Assembly (NCBI GenBank): GCA_040285825.1
Contig: JAUPSS010000012.1
Span: forward strand, 496,001 to 560,000
Origin: Eukaryota sp. TZLM1-RC
Lineage: Eukaryota > Metamonada: BaSk clade
Reading direction: 5' to 3'
Length of the DNA stretch: 64,000 bases
In this document: piece after piece, positions 1-10,117 of the stretch
Layout: every line of letters begins with the position of its first letter
How positions within the stretch are numbered: the first letter of the stretch is position 1
Made by a program: the position numbers and the translations under genes
The notes under the pieces: generated by a model
Databases searched by the model: none
Seen by the model: only the letters and a program-made list of their open reading frames with translations
Told to the model about the DNA's origin: nothing

Positions 1-1996
1 CATTCCAGTTATTAGGGAATAATACAGATAATTCAAACAAGAAATTCTTAATGCCTCCCAAGAACGCAGCATTTGTCAAAATGGATGAACGAGTCAAACC
101 AACACCACCATGCGAATGTGACCTGAAACAGTGAAGTGGAATATCCTTAATGTTCTTAACACTAAGTAAGTCAACCAAAAAGTTGGTTCTTCGAGACAAA
201 AACAATTTGATTTCAGGTGTGATCAAATCCGGTGGAATAGAGCGAATCAGGTGATTTACTTTAGAACTGAAGCATAACCTATCCACATGAAATTTAATAT
301 GTTTTTTCAACGGCAAAGCCTGAATTTCATCCAACTTAGCAGATGCACTTTCAATTTCCTTATGTAATGATCTACTAATGGCTGATTCATTTCCAATGAA
401 AGTACCCAGTAAATCAATACAATCATTTTGATAATCCACAAAAGGAATTTCTTCATCGTTAAGCACAATTGAATGAAACGAACGCCCAAGAACTTGACAC
501 TTGCTAGCGTTAAGTTCTAGACCAATATTCAGTGCAAGTTTACGAAGATAAATAACAGCTTCGTGTACTAAAGAAGCATTACCAATAAGGGAGACATCAT
601 CCATGTAAGCAACAACTTTCAAATCAGGAAACCGAGACTTCAACTTTTCAAACAAAGGATGTAGAGCAACACAAAAGAGAAAAGGACCAATGGGATCACC
701 TTGCTTTACACCTGAGCATGAAGGAATAGAGTCGGTGTCTAATACAAGATTCGAATGTTTGGAATACAAAAACTCGAACAGAGGGGCAACTTCAGCCAGA
801 ACAGGAGACGTTTTCAAAGACTCAAGAATTGCATTGCGCTTAACTGAATTGAAGGCATTTTTAAAATCACAAATTACTGCCATGTTATCAATTGACAAAT
901 TCATGAAAAGATCAACAGCAAGAACAGCGGAATTAGCACCGTCATACGTACCGATATCGAATTGAAAAGAACCTAAAAATTCCTTGGCACAATTTTTTAT
1001 TCTAGAAAACACAAGCAAAGACAATAATCGTGAAACAACTTCACCTATGGCAATAGGTCTAATTCCATTATTTTTCTTACTGAGAGGAATTAAACGTAAC
1101 GCAGACAACTCAGGAGGAAATCCTTGAGGATTGAGCATTATCAAATCAAACAATTGGGTCAACGAAGGAATGATTGTTCCAACAGCTTTTGAAGCAGATT
1201 TCAAATGATCAAAAGTCAAAAGGGATGGGCCAGCAGCTCTACCATAGGGACGAGAAGACAGGGAGCGAGATACTTCTTTTTCTGAAAAAGGATTTGATTT
1301 CCAATAATTAAAGGAATCCACTGGGGAAGCAAAGTCAATGGGATCTTCAAAAGGATGTTGTTTCAGCAAAGTTGAAATGGTCTCAGCATTTTGAGAAGCA
1401 AGTGATTGACTAGATAGAGAAGCCATTGCACCACTAACTTTACCATCAAGAAACATTTTTTCAAACCTTTTGCATTTGGAAGAAACAGTAGAAGCTGGAC
1501 GTGTAAGAGAAGCGTTGGACTGAGAAACTGATAAGGAATCCTTAAAGAAATTCCACAACGGATTTATGTCATACACTTTTCGGAATAAGGAATCTAGAAA
1601 GGACTGAATAGCACAACCTAATTTGAATCCTTGACGAGGATTTGGGATTGGCTTCACTTTTAAAGGACATCTCAAAGGATCAAGAAAATCAGATGAAACA
1701 GAGTTACACAACTGCACCTTCATAGCTACTTCAAAATCAGTAAACGGTTTAAAAAGAAACCCAGAAATATTCTCTTCAACCCAAAACTGTTGAAGTCTGG
1801 ATCTTAATGAGGCAGCATTACCTGAAAGCTTAATTTTAACTCCAACAATTTTATTAAAAAATCGGAGAATTTTTTTCATAACAACAACAGTAGTTCTTTC
1901 AAAGTTATTGTCAATGAAAATATTAAATTGTTCACGAGAGAGAGTTTCAATATCATCTAGAAGAGTATATATGTTATATATATACAAATATTCCAT
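1..1996 (-). CDS. Non-LTR retrotransposon (LINE) reverse transcriptase, partial, frame open to the window edge
   Basis: Reading the minus strand from about 1996 down to base 1 gives one uninterrupted frame of roughly 665 codons that leaves the window without a stop. It carries the RT series in order: the fingers motif GIRPIAIGE (about 1045-1071), the palm motif VICDFKNAFNSVKRN (about 840-885), SGVKQGDPIGPF (about 680-715) and the catalytic YMDDVSLIG (about 590-615). A thumb-like region follows. The ATG at 1994-1996 lies inside the terminal repeat of the neighbouring DNA element, so the true N-terminus is probably lost and the element is 5'-truncated or interrupted there. The C-terminal finger and endonuclease seen in the other copies would lie left of base 1. 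This is the only RT domain in the window without frame breaks, so it may be a recent copy. The RT call is certain; activity is not shown. Confidence 0.88.
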   Translation of the reverse strand, partial: MEYLYIYNIYTLLDDIETLSREQFNIFIDNNFERTTVVVMKKILRFFNKIVGVKIKLSGNAASLRSRLQQFWVEENISGFLFKPFTDFEVAMKVQLCNSVSSDFLDPLRCPLKVKPIPNPRQGFKLGCAIQSFLDSLFRKVYDINPLWNFFKDSLSVSQSNASLTRPASTVSSKCKRFEKMFLDGKVSGAMASLSSQSLASQNAETISTLLKQHPFEDPIDFASPVDSFNYWKSNPFSEKEVSRSLSSRPYGRAAGPSLLTFDHLKSASKAVGTIIPSLTQLFDLIMLNPQGFPPELSALRLIPLSKKNNGIRPIAIGEVVSRLLSLLVFSRIKNCAKEFLGSFQFDIGTYDGANSAVLAVDLFMNLSIDNMAVICDFKNAFNSVKRNAILESLKTSPVLAEVAPLFEFLYSKHSNLVLDTDSIPSCSGVKQGDPIGPFLFCVALHPLFEKLKSRFPDLKVVAYMDDVSLIGNASLVHEAVIYLRKLALNIGLELNASKCQVLGRSFHSIVLNDEEIPFVDYQNDCIDLLGTFIGNESAISRSLHKEIESASAKLDEIQALPLKKHIKFHVDRLCFSSKVNHLIRSIPPDLITPEIKLFLSRRTNFLVDLLSVKNIKDIPLHCFRSHSHGGVGLTRSSILTNAAFLGGIKNFLFELSVLFPNNWN

Positions 1997-2234
1997 ATAT
2001 TATATATTTTTTGGTAAATGTACCATAAATGAAATGGTGTACCATACAGCAATGTGTATTATCGATATCTTTTATTTATCTTATCGTGGGACACTTCCGA
2101 TAAGTATATTGTTAACAAAATATCGTATCTTATTTATCGACATATCGAGCCTCAAGACGATAAATATATCGTCGATAATCAAGTGGATAAGTCACAATTT
2201 TGTGCTTAAAAACAGTAGTGTTTATTCCTTAAGC

Positions 2235-2722
2235 TTAAAATTCCATATTATCATCACCTAAACCTTCATCGTCTTCGCTATCAACTCCAACATCCTCCAA
2301 TTCTTTCCCCGACATTAAACGGCGAACTGTTTCATAATCCCAGAACTGCCTGTTATAAAATAGGAAAAGTTGCTTTTCAAGAGATGCAGGGGTCATGTTT
2401 GGTCGTGTCGTACCATATGTCCTTTTAGCAGCACTAAAAAGCCTTTCGACTTCACAACTTGTTGCAGGAATCCAGTCAAGATCGATATACTTGGATTCTT
2501 TGTTCTTTTTCGCTTGCTGGCGCATTTCCATTCTTTTATCAAAGTCTAGGTCACTGGTCTAGACTAGCAAGTATGCCGTCAATAATATCACAATACTCTT
2601 CAGCACCCAGAAGGGTCGTGGCATCGTCAAAAGGTTGTTGGTCAGTCACTTCAAGTTCAGTTTCAAAGGGAGTAAGTGCAAGAAGGATAGGTTTTTCGAG
2701 ACCTAGACCAACAGCAAAGAAA
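2235..2722 (-). pseudogene. hAT-family transposase, C-terminal fragment
   Basis: The 3' part (2235-2531) carries the hAT dimerisation signature YIDLDWIPATSCEVERLFS followed by a region ending near NRQFWD, the usual C-terminal landmark of this superfamily. In another frame just upstream (about 2560-2720) the minus strand reads ILLALTPFETELE and DDATTLLGAEEY, typical of the segment before the dimerisation domain, and is then broken by a stop near 2560. The copy is therefore a fragment with at least one frame break and no DDE catalytic core. It ends almost at the palindrome at 2727. A hAT-type MITE lies at 19354-19716, but the two are not shown to be related. Confidence 0.75.
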
Positions 2723-2726
2723 AAAT

Positions 2727-2753
2727 GCCTTTTATGGTACTACCATAAAAGGC
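2727..2753. repeat. Perfect 13-bp palindrome with one-base spacer
   Basis: GCCTTTTATGGTA (2727-2739), a single C, then TACCATAAAAGGC (2741-2753). A-rich bases on the left and T-rich bases on the right extend the symmetry with one mismatch. It sits exactly between the end of the hAT fragment and the MULE region, so it may be two transposon termini joined head to head. Confidence 0.8.
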
Positions 2754-2837
2754 GTTTTTTATAGAATACCCGTAATCAATACAACTTTATTGCCTGAAAC
2801 AAAAGCTCTATAAAACAAGCAATGGAACAGTTATAAC

Positions 2838-4050
2838 TTAGCAGTTTTTACGTGGTCTACCTCGTGGAAGTTTCAAAGGAGGCACTTCAAATGCAGAACG
2901 ATTTCTACGGGTACTTCTAGAACCTAAAGGTCGTCCTCTTGTCTTTTTTACAGAAGGAGCAAAAGGTATGTTCTGTACGGATGTCACGAATTGGTTTATA
3001 GAAGACGTCAGAAATTGACACTGTTCTTCGGATAGCGAAGCGGAAGAAGGAAGCTCTTACGGCGTGGTATCAGTTGGAACAGGAACTTGTGGCTGTGAGG
3101 GAACTTGAATAGGAACATGGGAATGCTCCAAATGCCAGTGAAGATGGCATAAATCGACTGAGAGTTGGTTTCCGCTTTCATACAGTTGATGAAGCTGAGA
3201 TGATGACGGAAGACCAAAGTTGGATGAAAGCTGATCATTGGGAAGAGAGTCGCATTGTGATTGTGATCTTATCAATTCGTCCGCAACCAGGATGCAGATG
3301 AAATTGGGAAGTTTTTTTAAGATAGGTTGAATGAAAGAATTTACGCATTCTGGATAGATCAAGTTAATATCAACGTCTCTAGTCTTTTGAAGTTTGTGTT
3401 CAGCCACTATATTCGACCACATAACAACCGTCTTCTCCGCAATATCTGCCAAATCACCAGTGGATACTTTAAGATATCTTTTCAGAACACTGTGAATTGA
3501 TTCAACTCGAGATGAAGCCCTCTGTCCACGGTTGAAATTATAAGTTGTATGACAAACCAGAAATTTTTCCCAATAATTGTCAACCAAATCATCGAGATAA
3601 TCAATCAACTGGGGAAACATGTGGAACTCCATATCAATTTTGTTCTTTTTCTGCAGCATTGACGCGTGGTCCCCGGCATAGCAAACTGATTTCCATAAAT
3701 TTCGTACTTTGTATTCCAGATCAGTATCTCGTACGAAAGAACGGCTCTTGGTTTCTACATTCTTATTGATATGCCATAAGCATACTCCATGTTTAACATT
3801 TGGAAAAATGATTTCAATGGCTGTCGCCAAGGCTTGCTCTCGATCAGTTAAAATTGTTTCAGTGTACTGCAGAGTAGGATAAACTTTTACCACCTTCGTT
3901 TTTACAACGGGAGTTGCCTCTTTTTTGACAACAGAAAAGACAAGTGTAGTCACATGAATGAGCTACTATCAGAGCATAGCCGAAGGCAAAACAGTGTGCA
4001 TAAAGGGAGGTTTTCATATTGGTGAAACTGTCTGCCTTAAGATCAGAGAA
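2838..4050 (-). pseudogene. MULE (Mutator-like) transposase pseudogene with AT-hook tail
   Basis: The frame at 3057-3953 contains the MULE transposase signature LTDREQALATAIEIIFP followed by HGVCLWHINKNV, and later a helical region with FLVCHTTYNF and SSRVESIHSVLKRYL, as in MULE proteins of many eukaryotes. The first catalytic aspartate region is missing or frameshifted: AFGYALIVAHS near 3965-4000 lies in a different frame. A TAA at 3057-3059 ends the main frame, but the same frame continues sensibly to a second stop at 2838-2840. That tail contains two AT-hook-like motifs, TRGRPLGS and PRGRPRKN. The tail looks like the real C-terminus cut off by a CAA-to-TAA change. A remnant, not a working enzyme. 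Confidence 0.75.
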
Positions 4051-4239
4051 GTTTATATATGAAGTTCAGACGAAACAGAATGTGGTACGTGAATGAAATT
4101 GTGGTACGTTTTCATTATGGTACATTTACCAAAAAAATTATAATTTATGGTGTAATCAATGGTTTGACAACAGCAATGAAGGAGAAGTATGTTTTGCTGT
4201 AAAGTACAATCCTCGCACTCTTACCCGGACTTAGTATTT

Positions 4240-4563
4240 GTCCTTCACCAATACTCAACATGTGGAAGATGCCAGATGTGTTACCGCTGATAATCTACAG
4301 GAAGTGAACCCTAATCTTTTTGCAGACATCACTGCGTGGAATACATGGGCAGATATGTGTTCAAAACAGCAGGCGGAGGTAACTGTTATTCCAATCCAGC
4401 TGGTCCATTTTTTTGTACGGCTGATCCCCATGACACTGGTCAAGTCGATATGATGCTTCGTAAAAGAATCACGGCATTTGTTCCATCTGAGTTGTTGCAA
4501 CTGGATGTAGAGCTTCAGTCTGTTGTGGCTTCTTTTTGTGACCGATTGTTTAGAAGAATTTAG
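4240..4563 (+). pseudogene. Possible OTU-type cysteine protease fragment
   Basis: Two overlapping frames cover this stretch. The second, from about 4336, reads AGGGNCYSNPAGPFF and then TADPHDTGQVDMMLRKRI, which resembles the OTU nucleophile region (DGNCLFRA, then G..D.H...R). The preceding frame (4238-4335) appears to be the upstream part, joined by a frameshift. No histidine box is visible downstream. OTU modules occur in several transposon classes, and this lies between two DNA-transposon remnants, so it is probably transposon cargo. The call rests on one short motif. Confidence 0.3.
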
Positions 4564-4869
4564 AACTTGGCACTCGGATGCTTGCAAAGACGTGCATCTC
4601 AAACTACTTGGGGAAGATCATCCGAAGCAAATTATCGAAGAGTTCTTGATGTTGAGTACCCACATGGGCTTCTTAGTACGCCAGATTCAGTCGATGTAAA
4701 TACAGTCGATGTAAACAAATAGCTTTATTAACTGTTGATGTGTAATGCTTATGTACTGTTCTGAACAGTTCTGCGGTACTTTAGGTAAACTCTAAACCTC
4801 TACGAGCATTTGATTTTGTATTCCAATAAGGAGACTTATGGAAATGACCATTCCTCCAACCAGCATGGT

Positions 4870-5826
4870 TCAATAGACTTGAGTAGTCCCTGTCATTGAT
4901 TTCAGTAGTGATTGTACAAGTTCGTAAGGACCGATACCAATCCGTCTGTGGCACTCTGAAGGAACTCTTTTTCTCAAAAGACCAAAGAAAGCTTCAATTG
5001 GGTTTGCTTCTGTGCAATAAGGGGCCAAGAGAAAATACCGTAAACCAGCTTGGCGAACCGATTGCACAAGAGGCTCAGAAATGTGGATTTTGCATCCATC
5101 AAGAACAAGCAAAGAACGAGGACCACCAGAAGTCCAGAAAAGGCCAGAACGAATTAGCGATTTATGGAATAACGCAAAAGAGCATCTACTGAAATGTGCT
5201 TCCTTAATTGTATGGTAAACCTAACCATTTCAGTCAAAAGCAATAATTAGTGAGAAGGCATTGAACCTGGAAGTCTTTGGATCAGACGCAATTGGTTGTC
5301 CCGATAAAGAATATCCAAACTGTCTGTTGAAATGGTCCGGTCTGAAGGAGAGTTCATCAACGAAGAGAAGTTGTCTATGATAAAGAATACCAACAGCTGA
5401 CGCCAGTTTCCATTCGAAGCGGCGAATTAGTGTCACCTTGGCTCTTTGCATAATGGTTGTCACTTTTTCACAATTGAATCCATGCTTAATCAGAATTCGG
5501 TGCACTGTACTAACAGATATCGAAAAATCATCGTATATTTGTACAAGATAAGTCACTCCTCGAAGAAAAGTTAGAGGGTCTTCTTTCACCAAATCGAGAA
5601 TATATTGTTGGATGTGTAAGGGAGTTGCATTAGACCGTGGCGTGGTGGTGTTGGATGTTTCTGGCGAATTTACAAGAGGGTCCAGTCCAGCGAAGTACTG
5701 CTTGACCCACCGACTAACAGTGGATTGATCGACAAGGAAAAACTTAGCCACAGCTTTTTGCGAATCATTCAAAAACAGATAAGTGTACACAGTACGTGTG
5801 ACAGTATCTTCTGAAACATGAGATTA
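4870..5826 (-). pseudogene. Tc1/mariner-type DDE transposase pseudogene
   Basis: The N-terminal frame (5230 to about 5826) has a helix-turn-helix (SQKAVAKFFLVDQSTVSRWV), a second winged-helix segment (STVHRILIKHGFNCEK) and the first catalytic aspartate in LLFVDELSFRPD. After a stop at 5230 and a scrambled interval, a second frame (4870-5112) has the second aspartate in LLVLDGCKIH and the glutamate in TEANPIEAFFGLLRKR. Together these are the three acidic positions of a DDE_3-type transposase (IS630/Tc1/mariner). A TAA lies immediately upstream of the first frame, no ATG is in frame, and the middle is broken, so the copy is dead. I could not identify terminal repeats. Confidence 0.8.
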
Positions 5827-5834
5827 AAGCTTTT

Positions 5835-6560
5835 GAACATCAACACCAAGCAGAAGAAGATTGAAATGGAGGGGCATAGGTGTTGCAGGTGGTTGTGACA
5901 TCAAAAAAAGGCGAGGAAAAATCAAGAATCCCAATTATGCACCCAAATTGCGAACCCAGTTCGTAAATTGCTTTTCTTTTTACACTGTTGAAAGAATCGA
6001 TGAAATCTAAATTGAAAATAAAATTGTTTCCTTTGGAGTTAGATAAACAAGTCAGATGTTGAAGCAGCAACTGAAGCTCCATTATTCGTTTGAATCTTAA
6101 ATTGCAATGGCGACAAAAATTAACCAGCCTTTTTCACAATTCCATTCAAATAATTGAGGCAAATAAACGAGAGAAAGATTCACCTTCTGCAATGGGACGA
6201 TTTTTAAATTCACTCCCAGTTTTCACTGAACAATAAGACGTGCAGCAGTAAGCTCAGGTGGAGGAACGATTTTGAAAGAGTCCAATTGCTGAAAAAAGCT
6301 AATTTATCTGCAATTTCAGGTTTTTTATTGCTTGTAGGCAGTTTTTAAAATATCAAACGTAATCCCTGATGGTCCAGCGGCTTTACCTTTCGGTAATTTT
6401 TCAATTAAAGCAAGAACTTTAGAAGCATTAATTGGATTATTAGTCCAAAACTCACAAATATTGGGTTTTGGACAAGTAAAATTTTCAATTTTTCAACTGT
6501 GTCAAGAGTTAATTTAGCAATATCAGAGGAAAATAATCACTGAACTCCGTCACCGTACCT
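5835..6560 (-). pseudogene. Decayed LINE reverse transcriptase fragment
   Basis: On the minus strand, LPKGKAAGPSGITFDILK (about 6335-6415) matches the motif before RT domain 1 in the LINE at 1-1996 (PYGRAAGPSLLTFDHLK). NFIFNLDFIDSFNSVKRKAIYE (about 5965-6030) matches its DFKNAFNSVKRN palm motif, with one catalytic-region change. Frames between are broken by stops. An old, truncated copy. Confidence 0.65.
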
Positions 6561-6931
6561 TCCTCGAAGACATAGAATGGATATGATGAGCAAGGTTACG
6601 CGAGAGTGCTGGAGTCCAAAGTATGTCACCATTTCAAATGGAAAATATTACCGCTTTTTTATTGTATCGAATATATAATCTCAGTATTCAAAAACTTATC
6701 AATTTCGCTATCATAAACATTCTAGAATCTTTCCAGAATATAAGATTTGGGTTCCTGTTTTTGAACTAAAAATGTATAAAAGCAGTGAATTTTACTCTGT
6801 CATAATGTTGTAAGTAATAAAAAACCATATAATAAATTATTTAAATATTTGTAGAGATACAAGTGCATGATGACTTTTCCCTTTCTATTCCCAGTATTGC
6901 TTATATTCACTTTATTTGATTGAAAATTCTA
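6561..6931. other. Intergenic, nothing recognised
   Basis: AT-rich DNA between the LINE relic and the 3' end of the RING-kinase gene. No gene, tRNA or clear repeat seen. Confidence 0.6.
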
Positions 6932-9900
6932 TTACAAAGAAGTGGGACAGTTGAAACAAACACAGTGGAAAACTTTTAGGTGTCGCAGGAGAAAATATAT
7001 GCCAAAATAAAACACAATGAACAGTATAATTATGCAAAATGATGCATCATCCATTTCCAGTGATTCAATTGATCCACTTGTAAATGCAAGAGCAAGGAAA
7101 AATGTAGTTAAAGCTGTCCACAAACACCACCAATACCCACTTGAATGAACTCGAGCCATGAAATGCACAATAGGTCCTTTTTGAAGTTCAATGTAGACGT
7201 GTAGCGTATAATAACAATTACCAGAAAATGAGTATCCGCTGAAAGTAGAATTATTCTTATAATAAATTGAATCAATGAGCGAATCTGGCCGGTCTTCTCC
7301 GTAGTGGTGAACATTGAGGGCTCTAGAGAAATGATCAAACATAGCATTCTCGTCTCTGCTCACATATCCCCATTTTGATACCTCATTTGCTGGGAAAAGA
7401 TCGACATCATCGCAGAGAATGGAGAGAATGGGGCAATATTGTTCATCAGTGATTTTGAACCGACGAGACGCAGTTCCCAACTGAAGTAACACACGAAAGG
7501 ATAAATCTTCGTCATGTTGAAGGGTAACTTGAATGTTGAGATTGATCAATGCCTGTGCAAGTGAACTTTCAATTTTATCTTGGAAAACGTGTGAAGAAAA
7601 ACGACAATAACAAACATGAATGGGCAAATCCCAAGTTAAAACAATCTCACGTGCTTCTTCAAGAGCCTTACCATTGGGTGAAAGTCTAATTGACAACAGA
7701 GTGATTGAACAACTAACGGTAACATCAGAATGGAAAAACTCCACTTGAAACAAATAGTCACCAATTGATGACACCTTGAAAGGTACAATTGTATTTTGAA
7801 ACAAAGTATTGCTTAGTTCTGTTTTGACAGCTTCTTCTAGCATAATTTCATCAACTACATCCAGGTCATCAAAAACCACAAACTCTATAGAATAGTTTGT
7901 CAGCATTTCCATCGCATTCACCATAAATTCTCCTTCAGCACTCAGAACTAAAATCGGTTCAATTGTTATTGATATCTCCAAGGGACTGAGCATTACAAAA
8001 ACGTGATATCCAGAAGTGGACCTAGTGACAGTTGAAGATTCACCATGCAGTAACTGACTAGATACCTCATTCTTGACTACTCGTAAAATATGACTCGGAT
8101 CTAGGAGACTATCAACAGTGACTGGTGATGTGTGAAAAAGGGATATTAAAGTTTCCTTAGTTTTTCTTAAAGAAAAATGCTGTTCACATCGAAGCACGAC
8201 AACTTCAATTTCAGCTTCCTCAACTGTTCCATTGCGCTTAATGGAAAGGTCTACATGAAAAGTTTGATGATCTGAACTGGTGGCCAGAAGTGTATACTTT
8301 CCTTGAATAGACACTTCATAATGTTTCAAGGAATATAATGATGAAATGATGGTATCCATTTTTGATAAAAATTCATTTCCTGATTCCAAACAAATATTTC
8401 CAGTATCGAAAACATCGAATTCATGGCTTAGCAAAATGCTTGTGGCAAAATGGACCGCACCAAGGTCACTGTGAAAAAATAAGGGGTTCCAGACGAGGAA
8501 TGACCTACTGACATCTTGTCTAGTCAACACTATTGAAAAAGCATCATATTGCTTCTCGAAATTAACCTCAACCGTTATCACACGAGAATTGAATTCCCGC
8601 ATCAAGAGCTCCTGAATGCCGCATGTCTGATTGTTGTGATCATTAATATCAAAAAGGAAAATGGATTCTTTTGCGAGTAGTCGCTTGCAATTCCATTCTG
8701 TTCGTAACAAAATACCGCTATTCGAGAGAAAAAGCCATAGTATGAAGAACAAAAGCAGTGGTAAGCCTATAGAAGGAACTAGAATACGCATTTTGATCTT
8801 TTTTACTTGTAGCAAAAACTGCATTGAAGATTTAAAAAGAGTAAGCAGTTGGTCCCTAATATTTGTTCTGTTAATGTTGCTATCATTTGAGGTGGTGGGA
8901 ATTGAACTTGCTCGGGTATTGTTTGAGGTTGCTGGAATTGATCTTGCAAAAGTACTATTTGCATATGCTCTTTTGTCATTCTGCCCGAGATGATAGGACG
9001 TGACATTGTTTGAGTTAGAATCTGTGACAGTAGTTGAAATAATTGCATCACTTTGTTGTGTAGATATAGGGACTGATGGAGCAGATGGGATTTCGACTTC
9101 GACCAAATTCCCCTTAATAGTGGCAAGAATGTGTTGTGCTGAAGGACGATCCTCAGGATTCAATTGAATCATTGAACAAACAAGTGACTTCCATTTGAAC
9201 GGCAGCGCCTCAGTGGTGATGAGAGCAGCACCTTCTGATTTGAATCGCTGTACTTGTAGCAAAGGAGCACTTTCGGCCATCTGAGAAGGGTCCTGGTTTG
9301 TTAAAACAGCCCAAAACAGAACACCCAAAGCAAAAATGTCAGCTTTTGGACTGGCCTTGGTACATTGTGCAAGTAATACTTCTGGTGCCATATACGCGAC
9401 AGTTCCAAAGACAGACTGAGTAAGAGAAGCATCGTTAGTTCTAGAATCATCTAAATCTGCGATTTTTGCAGCAGTTATCACATTTTGACGAACTCTAAGT
9501 AGGACATTTCCAGCAGAAATGTCTCTATGGACATAACCATTCTCATGGAGGGCAGACAGTCCTGTAACCACATCCTCCATAATGATTTCTGCTTCCTCTG
9601 AGGAGATTGAGCGGTTCAAGTGGAAGAATTCTTGAAGAGAGCATGCGAGTCGCTCCTGGACTAGTCCAGGAGGGTCATGGGTAACACCATAGATAAGCAT
9701 AATTTGCTCAATGTTACTGAGTGCCTTGCAGATTTGGAAGATGCGCACAACTTCGCCTCTTACTACTTCAACATTGTGAGAAGTGAAGTATGGCCGTTTC
9801 CAGACGATTTCTTTTGTTCCGTACTGACCAATGAAGAGTTCCGCCTTAGCAGTACGGGCTAGAAGATCGGTAGAATTTATGTCAGAAGCATCAATTGTTG

Positions 9901-10117
9901 TTGGTTTTAGAACGTCAACCATAAGATCCCTAAGCTGGTAGTTGGCTGTTACATCTTCTTGTGTGGCCGCCTTCCGACAAGATGGACATTTGGGAACTTT
10001 TGCTAGCCATTGGTTAATGCAATCCTGACAAAAGCTGTGACCACAACGGAGTACCACAGGATTCAAAAGAAGCCCTCTATGAATGACACAGAAGAAGCTG
10101 TCAGGGTGGTCGGTCAT
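6932..10117 (-). CDS. RING finger-protein kinase-transmembrane fusion protein
   Basis: A 1061-residue single-exon gene starting at an ATG (10115-10117) and ending in TAA. Residues about 10-47 form a RING-like finger (CVIH, RCGHSFCQDC, CPSC) with histidine in place of the second cysteine. Residues about 85-340 are a protein kinase: a likely ATP-binding Lys107 (VWKRPYF), HRDISAGNVLL with catalytic Asp199, a metal-binding motif changed from DFG to DLD at Asp221, MAPEVLLA, and a late arginine in PEDRPSAQHIL. A Ser/Thr/Asn-rich linker leads to a membrane segment at about 446-466. About 500 residues of unrecognised, apparently beta-rich sequence follow, then two more hydrophobic segments near 985-1005 and 1020-1040. 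The frame is undamaged over 3.2 kb, which argues for selection. The fusion of an E3-type finger to a kinase suggests membrane signalling through ubiquitin, but substrates are unknown. Confidence 0.88.
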   Translation of the reverse strand: MTDHPDSFFCVIHRGLLLNPVVLRCGHSFCQDCINQWLAKVPKCPSCRKAATQEDVTANYQLRDLMVDVLKPTTIDASDINSTDLLARTAKAELFIGQYGTKEIVWKRPYFTSHNVEVVRGEVVRIFQICKALSNIEQIMLIYGVTHDPPGLVQERLACSLQEFFHLNRSISSEEAEIIMEDVVTGLSALHENGYVHRDISAGNVLLRVRQNVITAAKIADLDDSRTNDASLTQSVFGTVAYMAPEVLLAQCTKASPKADIFALGVLFWAVLTNQDPSQMAESAPLLQVQRFKSEGAALITTEALPFKWKSLVCSMIQLNPEDRPSAQHILATIKGNLVEVEIPSAPSVPISTQQSDAIISTTVTDSNSNNVTSYHLGQNDKRAYANSTFARSIPATSNNTRASSIPTTSNDSNINRTNIRDQLLTLFKSSMQFLLQVKKIKMRILVPSIGLPLLLFFILWLFLSNSGILLRTEWNCKRLLAKESIFLFDINDHNNQTCGIQELLMREFNSRVITVEVNFEKQYDAFSIVLTRQDVSRSFLVWNPLFFHSDLGAVHFATSILLSHEFDVFDTGNICLESGNEFLSKMDTIISSLYSLKHYEVSIQGKYTLLATSSDHQTFHVDLSIKRNGTVEEAEIEVVVLRCEQHFSLRKTKETLISLFHTSPVTVDSLLDPSHILRVVKNEVSSQLLHGESSTVTRSTSGYHVFVMLSPLEISITIEPILVLSAEGEFMVNAMEMLTNYSIEFVVFDDLDVVDEIMLEEAVKTELSNTLFQNTIVPFKVSSIGDYLFQVEFFHSDVTVSCSITLLSIRLSPNGKALEEAREIVLTWDLPIHVCYCRFSSHVFQDKIESSLAQALINLNIQVTLQHDEDLSFRVLLQLGTASRRFKITDEQYCPILSILCDDVDLFPANEVSKWGYVSRDENAMFDHFSRALNVHHYGEDRPDSLIDSIYYKNNSTFSGYSFSGNCYYTLHVYIELQKGPIVHFMARVHSSGYWWCLWTALTTFFLALAFTSGSIESLEMDDASFCIIILFIVFYFGIYFLLRHLKVFHCVCFNCPTSL

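Larger units (their letters stand above)
1992..4150. mobile_element. DNA-transposon region bounded by inverted repeats
   Basis: A sequence near 1992-2046 reappears inverted near 4096-4150. Both copies contain a T-run followed by GGTAAATGTACCATAA and then TGAAA, with further GTACCA motifs inside. AT-rich bases outside the T-run (CCATA..ATTATA) also match imperfectly, so the inverted repeat may be about 38 bp or longer. Between them lie a hAT transposase fragment, a 27-bp palindrome and a MULE transposase pseudogene. I found no convincing target-site duplication, so the outer boundary is uncertain. Two transposase superfamilies inside one inverted-repeat pair suggests nesting rather than a single element. 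The left repeat abuts the LINE reading frame. Confidence 0.6.

Noticed and set aside
1908-2261. 117-codon plus-strand frame across the left inverted repeat
   Set aside because: Low-complexity Ile/Tyr/Ser-rich translation of AT-rich DNA, antisense to the LINE frame.
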